Source of the DNA: Thermovibrio ammonificans HB-1
GTDB lineage: Bacteria; Aquificota; Aquificia; Desulfurobacteriales; Desulfurobacteriaceae
DNA: 64,000 nt
Direction: 5' to 3'
NCBI RefSeq assembly: GCF_000185805.1
Contig: NC_014926.1
Span: 762,418 to 826,417, forward strand
The notes below the pieces were generated by a model. That model made no database searches. It was not told where the DNA came from and was given only the letters and a program-made list of their open reading frames with translations. This document shows positions 26,249 through 33,135 of this stretch, one piece after another (the first letter of the stretch is position 1; the number at the start of each line of letters is the position of its first letter). The position numbers were made by a program, and so were the translations under genes.

Positions 26249-27365
26249 TTAACTCCACCTTCAGAGGGTTTCTGAACCACAGGTCGTTTTGGGGAAAAGG
26301 AATCTCTACGCCGTGGGCCTCAAACAGCTTCTTTATCCTCTCGTGGACCTGACTCCTTGCTCCGTAGGCGAGGTCTTTATTCTCCACGTAGTAAATTAGC
26401 TTGAAGAGCAGGGCGCTGTCTCCAAAGTTTATGAAGTAGACCGAAGGCGGCGGGTCCTTTAAGATTCCTTTTACCCCTTTTGTCGCCTCTATCAGGAGCT
26501 TCTTAACCAGCTCAACGTCTGAGCCGTAGGCCACGCCTACCTCAACCGAGTCTTTAACTTTGGGCTCTGGGTAGAGGGCGTTCTCTATTACCCCTTCTGT
26601 GAGCTTCGAGTTGGGAACGGTTATAAGGTTGTTCCCCGTTATCGTTATTATCTGGGTGGTTCTCAGCCCTATGTCGTAAACGTAGCCTTCAACGTCTATA
26701 TCCCTTATGTAAACTCTGTCCCCTATTCTGAACTGCCTGTCTGTAACCAGCAGAATTCCCGAGATGAAGTTCTTAATCGTGTCCTTTGCCGCAAGGCCCA
26801 CTGCCAAGGAGCCCACTCCCAACGATGTTACCAGTGAGGTTACGTTAAAGCCGAGCCTGTCGAGAACGGCAATTACGGCTACTATCACAACGAAAACGTT
26901 GATGATTTTGGAAATCATCGAGTAGTAGGTGTCTACAAGGGGCCTCTCTGAAGGTGTGACCTTCTTCTTAACTCCCTGGGCAAAAGCCTCGAAGGCAAGG
27001 TCGAGCAGTTTCGTCGCTATTACGGTTGCAACCGCAACGTAGAGTATGAAGAAAACGAGGTTTACAACCTTTAAGAGCTGCTGCGGCAGGTTGAGTTGTA
27101 TAACAGCACCGTTGAGGAACAGCAGAGAGAGGAAGTAGGAGACCCACCGGGATACCCTGATTACGGTCTTTTCCTTCTTAGAGAGCCTTCCGTCCCTTAG
27201 GGCCGCCTTTAAGAGGAGCTTCGTTATGAGCTTCTGGCTCCACAGGGATACAACCGACAGGAACAGGAACACTGCCGCCAGGGTGTACTCAACCTTAACC
27301 CACGGAACAGCCTTAGAGACCGCCTCGTTAACGGCTTCTTTAAAAGCTCCCAGGCCGTTCATCAC
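26214..27365 (-). CDS. MscS-family small-conductance mechanosensitive channel
   Basis: The 383-residue membrane protein releases solutes during osmotic downshock. Hydrophobic segments lie near residues 25-45, 65-88, 95-120 and 150-172. The pore-lining TM3 follows as SLGVGSLAVGLAAKDTIKNFISGI with its Gly/Ala packing. The cytoplasmic beta domain has FRIGDRVYIRDIDVEGYVYDIGLRTTQI and VPNSKL, both hallmarks. The C-terminal mixed domain ends with the conserved IPFPQNDLWF-like phrase. It begins where dtd ends (ATGA-type overlap) and overlaps bioW by 35 bases. It has extra N-terminal helices compared with E. coli MscS (286 residues). Confidence 0.93.
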   Translation of the reverse strand: MMNGLGAFKEAVNEAVSKAVPWVKVEYTLAAVFLFLSVVSLWSQKLITKLLLKAALRDGRLSKKEKTVIRVSRWVSYFLSLLFLNGAVIQLNLPQQLLKVVNLVFFILYVAVATVIATKLLDLAFEAFAQGVKKKVTPSERPLVDTYYSMISKIINVFVVIVAVIAVLDRLGFNVTSLVTSLGVGSLAVGLAAKDTIKNFISGILLVTDRQFRIGDRVYIRDIDVEGYVYDIGLRTTQIITITGNNLITVPNSKLTEGVIENALYPEPKVKDSVEVGVAYGSDVELVKKLLIEATKGVKGILKDPPPSVYFINFGDSALLFKLIYYVENKDLAYGARSQVHERIKKLFEAHGVEIPFPQNDLWFRNPLKVELNGPVQREDEKL

Positions 27366-27808
27366 AGCTCCTTATTGGTTAAAACGAACGTAACGGGGCC
27401 GTCGTTCACGAGGTGGACCTTCATGTCGGCGCCGAATATGCCGGTTTCAACCTCTACCCCCTCCTCCCGACACTTCTCCACAAACAGGTTGAACATCTCT
27501 TCCGCTTTTGCCGGCTCTTCAGAGGACTGAAAGCTTGGCCTTCTGCCCTTCTTACAGTCGGCGGCAAGGGTGAAGTTGGGAACGGCTAAAACCTTACCCC
27601 CTATGTCCTTAACCGAGAGGTTCATCTTGCCCGAACCGTCTTCAAATATCCTCAGGTTCACCACCTTTTTCGCCATTTTATCTACGTAGGACTTTAAATC
27701 TCCCTTCTCAAACCCTATGAGAACCACTACTCCCTGCTCTATCTCCCCTACGGTTTCACCGGACACCACAACTTTTGCGTTTAGAACCCTTTGGACGCAC
27801 GCCTTCAT
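27362..27808 (-). CDS. dtd: D-aminoacyl-tRNA deacylase
   Basis: The 148-residue protein hydrolyses D-amino acids and glycine from mischarged tRNA. MKACVQRVLNAKVVVSGE starts the family signature, and GPVTFVLTN near the C-terminus is the Gly-cisPro motif that gives chiral selection. The other active-site motif, usually SQFTL, is PNFTL here (VPNFTLAADCKKGRRPSF). This is a non-conservative change at two positions, although the surrounding residues are normal. Whether this alters specificity is unknown. The gene starts 3 bases after marC and its stop overlaps the mscS start. Confidence 0.95.
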   Translation of the reverse strand: MKACVQRVLNAKVVVSGETVGEIEQGVVVLIGFEKGDLKSYVDKMAKKVVNLRIFEDGSGKMNLSVKDIGGKVLAVPNFTLAADCKKGRRPSFQSSEEPAKAEEMFNLFVEKCREEGVEVETGIFGADMKVHLVNDGPVTFVLTNKEL

Positions 27809-27811
27809 CTT

Positions 27812-28426
27812 CTACCCCGCACTCCACAGGTGTTTTACTCCCTCAACTACGAACTGAGAGCCGAGGGCCCCTACAAACAGGCCGAAGACCCTAACGGTGA
27901 CCCCTATGCCCGTGGGGCCCACTTTTCTTGCCAGCAGGCTGGCCTTCTCAAGAGTAAAGTATATTACTGCTACCGTTAAAACCACGGCGGCTACAAGCTG
28001 GGCAAGCTGGGAGGCGCTCTGAACCTCCTCCCTAAAGATTAAAAGCGTTGTAAAGGTTCCGGGCCCGAACAGTATCGGGATACCTATGGGGATTACCGCT
28101 ATCTCGTCCTTCTCCTGCAGGGCCTCCTCTTCCCTCTTTGTGTGTTTCGTTTTGGGAGGGTTGGCCTGTAACATCTGAAAGGCCATGCTGAGCAGTATGA
28201 GGCCGCCGAATATCTTAATGCTGTATATGTTCACCCCCATTATCTTTAAAAGCCCCTGGCCGAAGAGCAGCGTAACGAAGGAGGCCACCAAAACCGTTGC
28301 AGAGGCTTTAAAGGCCACCCGTTTAATCTCCTCTTCCTCTCCCGGCAGTAGGGTGGCAACCATTACCGCTGCGAATATCGGGTCAACAATCACAAGGAGG
28401 GAGATTAGGTACTTAAAAAGCTCCAA
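27812..28426 (-). CDS. MarC family integral membrane protein
   Basis: The 204-residue protein has six predicted membrane helices and the MarC pattern: an N-terminal LLVIVDPIFAAVM region, an internal FGGLILLSMAFQML, a charged cytoplasmic loop with KTKHTKREEE, and IPIGIPILFGPGTFTTLLI. MarC proteins are widespread but their function is not settled; the old link with multiple antibiotic resistance was not supported for E. coli MarC. The gene overlaps ubiA by 14 bases upstream and is 3 bases from dtd downstream. Confidence 0.9.
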   Translation of the reverse strand: MELFKYLISLLVIVDPIFAAVMVATLLPGEEEEIKRVAFKASATVLVASFVTLLFGQGLLKIMGVNIYSIKIFGGLILLSMAFQMLQANPPKTKHTKREEEALQEKDEIAVIPIGIPILFGPGTFTTLLIFREEVQSASQLAQLVAAVVLTVAVIYFTLEKASLLARKVGPTGIGVTVRVFGLFVGALGSQFVVEGVKHLWSAG

Positions 28427-29288
28427 CTCTCCTCCAGAGGAAGTCCAGTAGTGTGAAGAAGAAGACCGTAAGGGATATGTAACCGTTTAGGTTGAAGAAG
28501 GCGTAGCCTATTTTACTCCTGTCCCTTGCCACTATTATGTGCTCTTTAACCATTAGGGCGGCCGAAATTGCAAGTCCTATGTAGTAAAGGGGGCCCATGC
28601 CCTCCTTTACCCCCACGTATATCAGGCCGGCCAGGGTGAGCACGTGAAACAGCCTCGACAGCAGCAGGGCCTTTTCTACCCCCAGCCTTGCCGGTATGGA
28701 GTAGAGCCCCTCCTTTCTATCGAACTCTACGTCTTGAATGGCGTATATAACGTCGAACCCGGCAACCCACAGGCCTACCGAGGCCGAAAGCACCAGTGCC
28801 GTGGAGTCTACCGTTCCTTTAACCGCTATCCACGCTCCCAGGGGTGCAAGGGCTATTGCAATGCCGAGAACTATGTGGCACAGGCTCGTAAACCGTTTTG
28901 TAAAGGAGTAGAGCGTCAGCACCCCTATTGCAACGGGGGAGAGCTTCAAGGCCAACGGGTTGAGCTTGTAAGCCGCAAACACCATAATGGCAAATCCCGC
29001 CACCGCCAGTAGGAGGGCTTCCCACTTCCCTACAACGCCCCTCGGGATGTGCCTGTTTGCCGTTCTGGGGTTTTTGGCGTCTATATCGGCGTCTATAAGC
29101 CTGTTCAGGCTCATTGCCGCGGTTCTCGCCCCGAACAGGGCCACCGATATCCAAAGCAGCTGCCTTAGGGAGGGGAACCCCTTTGCGGCAAGTAGGGCGG
29201 CTGTAAGGGCAAACGGCAGGGCAAAAACGGTGTGTTCAACCTTTATAAGCTCAAGGTAGTTCTTTGCCTTCTCCGCCAAGCTACCCAT
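28413..29288 (-). CDS. ubiA: UbiA-type prenyltransferase for quinone synthesis (UbiA/MqnP)
   Basis: The 291-residue integral membrane enzyme attaches a polyprenyl chain to an aromatic ring precursor. The first Mg-diphosphate motif is NRLIDADIDAKNPRT and the second is around DVIYAIQDVEFDRKEG; both are complete. About eight hydrophobic helices are visible. In bacteria using the futalosine menaquinone route this family member is called MqnP. Because the window suggests a menaquinone-using thermophile, MqnP is a plausible name, but I cannot exclude 4-hydroxybenzoate as substrate. The gene overlaps the HAD phosphatase gene by 8 bases. Confidence 0.9.
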   Translation of the reverse strand: MGSLAEKAKNYLELIKVEHTVFALPFALTAALLAAKGFPSLRQLLWISVALFGARTAAMSLNRLIDADIDAKNPRTANRHIPRGVVGKWEALLLAVAGFAIMVFAAYKLNPLALKLSPVAIGVLTLYSFTKRFTSLCHIVLGIAIALAPLGAWIAVKGTVDSTALVLSASVGLWVAGFDVIYAIQDVEFDRKEGLYSIPARLGVEKALLLSRLFHVLTLAGLIYVGVKEGMGPLYYIGLAISAALMVKEHIIVARDRSKIGYAFFNLNGYISLTVFFFTLLDFLWRRVGAF

Positions 29289-30078
29289 TTACAAGCTCCC
29301 TGCAGTAGCCTGCGTGGGGGAAGACGTAGTCGGGGTGAAGCTCTTTCGGTATTTCTGCGAGAACCTCTTGGGTCGGGTACTTGCCGCTGAGGACGAATAC
29401 CGTTTTAAAGCCTGCGACCTTTTTCCCCTCTGCAAGGTCTGTAAACGGGTCGTCACTTACCATGTAAACCTTTTTGGGGTCGGAGATTCCCAGAAGCTCA
29501 AAAGCCTTCTTGAAATACTCCTTAGAGGGTTTACCGAAAGAGGTAACAGGCCTGTTTGAGGCGTAAGAGATGGCCGTTGCTATGGCGCCTACGCTCGGGC
29601 CCACCAGGCCGTCGGGGTCGAGTATCAGCCTGTTCATGTGGAACGAAAAGAGCTTCGCTCCGTTCTTAACAACCGCCGAAGTTGCCGTTTTCAGCTTCCC
29701 GTAGTTTATCTCTCTGTCCCTGCCTACAACCACGGCGTCTACTTTATGGTCTTCCCTTACCTCAAAACCCTCTTCCCGGAAGAACTCTTTAACTTTATCG
29801 GTTCCGAGGAAGTAGATGGACTTTACCCCTTCCCTCTTTAAAAAGAGACTTGCAAGGAGCGACGGAGAGAGGATTTTCTCCCGTGTAACGGGGAATCCCT
29901 TCTCCCTGAGAATCTCCGCAAGTACCGTGGGCTTCTCGGTAGAGTTGTTGGTTGCCACCAGCCACGGAATCTTCCTCTCTTCAAGCTCTTTAACGAACTC
30001 CAGGGCTTCGGGAATTGGCGTATAGCTCTTATCCTTCACCAAAGTCCCTTCAAGGTCCAGGAGAAATCCCACCATCAC
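29281..30078 (-). CDS. HAD-superfamily (NagD-like, IIA) phosphatase
   Basis: The 265-residue soluble protein is a HAD phosphatase with a C2-type cap, like NagD. Motif I is FLLDLEGTLV, where the second aspartate of the usual DxD is Glu (D-L-E). Motif II is WLVATNNSTEK. The cap includes VVVGRDREINYGKL. Motifs III/IV are SFGKPSKEYF and YMVSDDPFTDLAEGKKVAGF. Substrates in this subfamily are small phosphorylated metabolites and cannot be assigned here. The D-to-E change in the general acid/base position is known in some family members but could lower phosphatase activity. The GTG start overlaps the symporter stop; an ATG follows at the second codon. Confidence 0.88.
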   Translation of the reverse strand: MMVGFLLDLEGTLVKDKSYTPIPEALEFVKELEERKIPWLVATNNSTEKPTVLAEILREKGFPVTREKILSPSLLASLFLKREGVKSIYFLGTDKVKEFFREEGFEVREDHKVDAVVVGRDREINYGKLKTATSAVVKNGAKLFSFHMNRLILDPDGLVGPSVGAIATAISYASNRPVTSFGKPSKEYFKKAFELLGISDPKKVYMVSDDPFTDLAEGKKVAGFKTVFVLSGKYPTQEVLAEIPKELHPDYVFPHAGYCRELVNG

Positions 30079-31274
30079 TTACCCCATACGCTCCTTGAGA
30101 TGATTGCTGCGCCGATTATATCACCGAGAACGTTAACAGCCGTTCTGCACCTGTCGAGGAACCAGTCTATTGCCAGGATTATCCCTATTCCCTCAAGGGG
30201 AACGCCTATAGACTTTAAAACGAGCACCATCGTAACGAGTCCCGCCTCCGGGATGCCTGCGGCTCCTATTGCCGCAAGGGTTGCCGTGAGGAAAACGGCC
30301 AAGTACTGGGGGAGCGACAGCTCGATTCCGTAGCTCTGGGCGAGGAATATTGCGGCAACGGCCTCGTACAGTGCGGTTCCGTCCATATTAACGGTTGCTC
30401 CTAAAGGGAGGGTAAACTCGGCTACCTCCCTCTTTACCCCGGCCTCAACGGCCCTCTCGATTGTTACCGGCAGGGTTGCCGAAGATGAGGCTGTTGCAAA
30501 AGCGGTTATAAGGGCCTCCTTTACTCTAAGGAGCAGCTTGTAAGGGTTCTCCCGGGTTACCACAAAGTAGATGAGGGGAAGGGTGATGAAACCGTGGACG
30601 GCAAGCCCCAGCAGGACGGTTGCCGTATACTTGCCGAGCGACTTTAAAACGGGCACTACGGCCTGGGCCCCTCCCATTGCCGCTACCTTATAGGCTATCA
30701 GGGCAAATATTCCTACCGGGGCGAGCCTCACTATCCAGCCTGTAAGCCTCATCAACACCGTGTCGAGCTCTTCGAGCACCTGTTTGAGGAGAAGCTCCCT
30801 CTCCCACTCTACCGATATTGCCGCAAGGGAAAAGAGCATTGTGGCAACAATTACGCCGAGCACGTTAAAGTTTACGAGAGCCTCAAACAGGTTCGGAGGA
30901 ACGAGGGAAGTTACAAGGCTCTCCAGCGAGAACCCGGCCTTTTTAACCTCAACCGCTCCTGCTGCCAGTTTTACCCCCTCTCCGGGTTTTAAGAGGATAA
31001 CCACCGCCAACCCGGTTGCAACTGCCAGGGCCGTAGTGGTTGTGTAGTAAACAAGAGCCCTCAGGCCTATCGAGCGAAACCGCTCTAAGGTTTCCATGTT
31101 TAAAACGGCGTTGGCTATAGAGACCACAATCAGCGGCAGAACAACCATCTTCAGTGCGTTCAGAAAGAGCTCGCCTACAACCTTAACCTTTAGACCCGCT
31201 TGGGGGAAAAGACCCCCTACCAGAAATCCTGCCACTACGCCTGCCACCATAGCCGCAACAAACCTACCCTTCAA
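30075..31274 (-). CDS. Dicarboxylate/amino acid:cation symporter (DAACS family)
   Basis: The 399-residue membrane protein belongs to the GltP/DctA family, which imports glutamate, aspartate or C4-dicarboxylates with protons or sodium. Several conserved parts are visible: an N-terminal LFLNALKMVVLPLIVVSI, the serine-rich hairpin TAFATASSSATLPVTIE, the NMDGTA motif of TM7, the second hairpin TAIGAAGIPEAG-type sequence, and DWFLDRCRTAVNVLGD, where arginine favours acidic amino-acid or C4-acid substrates. The start is TTG at 31274 with AGGAGG 5 bases upstream. It heads the seven-gene leftward run ending at bioW and is divergent from ychF. Confidence 0.94.
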   Translation of the reverse strand: MKGRFVAAMVAGVVAGFLVGGLFPQAGLKVKVVGELFLNALKMVVLPLIVVSIANAVLNMETLERFRSIGLRALVYYTTTTALAVATGLAVVILLKPGEGVKLAAGAVEVKKAGFSLESLVTSLVPPNLFEALVNFNVLGVIVATMLFSLAAISVEWERELLLKQVLEELDTVLMRLTGWIVRLAPVGIFALIAYKVAAMGGAQAVVPVLKSLGKYTATVLLGLAVHGFITLPLIYFVVTRENPYKLLLRVKEALITAFATASSSATLPVTIERAVEAGVKREVAEFTLPLGATVNMDGTALYEAVAAIFLAQSYGIELSLPQYLAVFLTATLAAIGAAGIPEAGLVTMVLVLKSIGVPLEGIGIILAIDWFLDRCRTAVNVLGDIIGAAIISRSVWGK

Positions 31275-31318
31275 CTCATCCTCCTGCCCTTTGTGCTCTC
31301 AATAAATCTAAGACCCCC

Positions 31319-31346
31319 TTCACACGGAGCGGGTCGGGTCTATAAT
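31319..31346 (+). promoter_or_regulatory. Sigma-70 type promoter of ychF
   Basis: TTCACA (31319-31324, 5 of 6 matches to TTGACA) and a perfect TATAAT (31341-31346) are 16 bases apart. The start would lie near 31353, giving a leader of about 32 bases with AGGAG before the ATG. This is the best-looking promoter in the window. The rest of the 110-base gap to the divergent symporter shows nothing else I can support. Confidence 0.7.
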
Positions 31347-31384
31347 CCACTATCTAAAACTACCTTACGAGTCAGGAGAGGAAG

Positions 31385-32488
31385 ATGGGATTCAACTGCG
31401 GAATAGTGGGTCTGCCCAACGTGGGGAAGTCTACCCTTTTTAACGCCCTTACGAGTTCGGCCAAGGCCGAGTCTGCAAACTACCCCTTCTGTACCATTGA
31501 GCCCAACGTGGGGATAGTAGAGGTCCCTGACGAGAGGCTCTACAAAATTGCCGAGGTGGTAAAACCCAAAAAGGTTACACCCACAACCATAGAGTTCGTT
31601 GATATAGCCGGCCTTGTGAAAGGGGCAAGTAAAGGGGAAGGTTTGGGTAATCAGTTTCTCGCCAACATTAGGGGTGTAGATGCCATAGCCCACGTTGTCC
31701 GCTGCTTTGCAGACGACAACGTTGTTCACGTGGACGGCTCTGTAGACCCTATCAGGGACATAGAGACAATAAACCTTGAGCTGGTTTTAAAAGACCTTGA
31801 GAGCGTTGAGAGGCGTATCCAAAAGGTTGCCAAGCAGGCAAAGAGCGGCGATAAAAAGTTGAAGGCCGAGCTTGAAGCCCTTGAGCGTATAAAGGCCATA
31901 CTGGAGGCCGGCGAGAGGGTTTACCCTCACCTTAAAGAGCTCGACGAAGAGGGCAAAAAGGTGGTGAAGGAGCTTGCCCTCTTAACAGCCAAGCCGGTGA
32001 TGTACGTTGCCAACGTAGATGAAGAGGCCCTCTTTGAGGACAACGAGTTTGTCCGTCAGGTGAAAGAGTTTGCTGCCAAGGAGGGGGCTCCCGTTGTGAA
32101 GATATGTGCAAAGGTAGAGGCAGAGCTCGCCGAGCTCGAGCCGGAGGAGAGGAAAGAGTTCTTAAAGGAGCTCGGCCTTAAGGAGCCCGGACTTAACGCC
32201 GTTATACGGGAAGGTTACAGGCTTTTAGACCTTATAACCTTTTTCACCGCCGGTGAGCAGGAGGTTAGGGCCTGGACCGTTAAGAGGGGGACCAAGGCTC
32301 CTCAGGCGGCCGGGAAGATTCACTCCGACATAGAGAGGGGATTTATCAGGGCGGAAGTTATACGCTACGAAGACCTCATAAGGGAGGGCTCCATTCAGGC
32401 CTGTAAGGAGAAGGGCCTTATGCGCCTTGAGGGTAAAGATTACGAAGTTCAAGACGGAGATGTAATCTACTTCAGGTTCAACGTATGA
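31385..32488 (+). CDS. ychF: Ribosome-binding ATPase YchF (Obg family)
   Basis: The 367-residue protein is the universally conserved YchF/OLA1, which binds ribosomes and prefers ATP over GTP. The N-terminal [16 protein letters not shown] is the P-loop. G2 sits around [12 protein letters not shown]3 is [20 protein letters not shown], and the family-specific G4-like region is [10 protein letters not shown], in place of NKxD. A coiled coil spans about 130-190 and a TGS domain forms the C-terminus ([20 protein letters not shown]). The stop overlaps recO as ATGA. It starts the rightward operon ychF-recO-addA. Confidence 0.97.
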   Translation: MGFNCGIVGLPNVGKSTLFNALTSSAKAESANYPFCTIEPNVGIVEVPDERLYKIAEVVKPKKVTPTTIEFVDIAGLVKGASKGEGLGNQFLANIRGVDAIAHVVRCFADDNVVHVDGSVDPIRDIETINLELVLKDLESVERRIQKVAKQAKSGDKKLKAELEALERIKAILEAGERVYPHLKELDEEGKKVVKELALLTAKPVMYVANVDEEALFEDNEFVRQVKEFAAKEGAPVVKICAKVEAELAELEPEERKEFLKELGLKEPGLNAVIREGYRLLDLITFFTAGEQEVRAWTVKRGTKAPQAAGKIHSDIERGFIRAEVIRYEDLIREGSIQACKEKGLMRLEGKDYEVQDGDVIYFRFNV

Positions 32489-33135
32489 AGTTCAGGGCTT
32501 TTGTCCTTAAAAGCGCGTATCTCGGTAAGGGCCTGCGGGTCCTTACCGTTTACGGGGAGAAGGTGGGGAGTCACTCTTTAATCGTTAAGGTCCCAAAAGA
32601 GGAGTTTCCTTTAAAGTACGAGCCCTTCTCTCTAACCTTTTTCTCTGTGAAGGAGTTGGGCGAAAAGAGGGAGGTTGTTGGGGCCAGGTTGATACGCTCC
32701 CACTTCCCCTCTTCTGTTGCCCAGTTTAAATACCGCTTTAAGCTGACGGGGCTGCTGGTCGGGAAGCAGCTTCCGTGGGAGGAGAGGCTCTTTAAGCTCC
32801 TTGAGAGCTACCTTCCGATAACTTCTGACTTTAAACTGGCCTACCTGATGTTCCTTCTGAAGTTTACCTACATAGAGGGGCTCTACCCGGTTTTGAACAG
32901 GTGCGTTGTTTGCGGTTCCTTCTCCTTTAACGCCTTTTCCCTTAAAGAGGGCGGTGTTGTGTGTGAGCGCTGTGCCTCCGGGGGAGAGCTCCCCTGGAGT
33001 TACAGGGACTCAAAGCTTGCCCTCAGGCTGACGAAGCTCCCTTTTAAGGAAGCCAAAGGGCTTCACCTTCCCGGTGAAGGTTACCGCAGGCTCGTGTCCG
33101 CTTTTGAAAAACACCTGGCTCAGAGGACCCAATGA
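32485..33135 (+). CDS. recO: DNA repair protein RecO
   Basis: The 216-residue protein is RecO, which with RecR loads RecA onto SSB-coated single strands and anneals DNA. The N-terminal OB fold is recognised in [25 protein letters not shown] helical middle follows, with a zinc-finger-like CVVCG...CERC near residues 138-160. Length is slightly below the usual 240. The start overlaps the ychF stop and the stop overlaps the following helicase start, so expression with a RecB/AddA-like nuclease is likely coupled. Confidence 0.88.
   Translation: MKFRAFVLKSAYLGKGLRVLTVYGEKVGSHSLIVKVPKEEFPLKYEPFSLTFFSVKELGEKREVVGARLIRSHFPSSVAQFKYRFKLTGLLVGKQLPWEERLFKLLESYLPITSDFKLAYLMFLLKFTYIEGLYPVLNRCVVCGSFSFNAFSLKEGGVVCERCASGGELPWSYRDSKLALRLTKLPFKEAKGLHLPGEGYRRLVSAFEKHLAQRTQ

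Noticed and set aside
29281-30078. HAD protein as an inactive enzyme because of DLEGT in motif I
   Set aside because: All other motifs are intact and some active family members carry variants here; evidence is too weak to claim inactivity.
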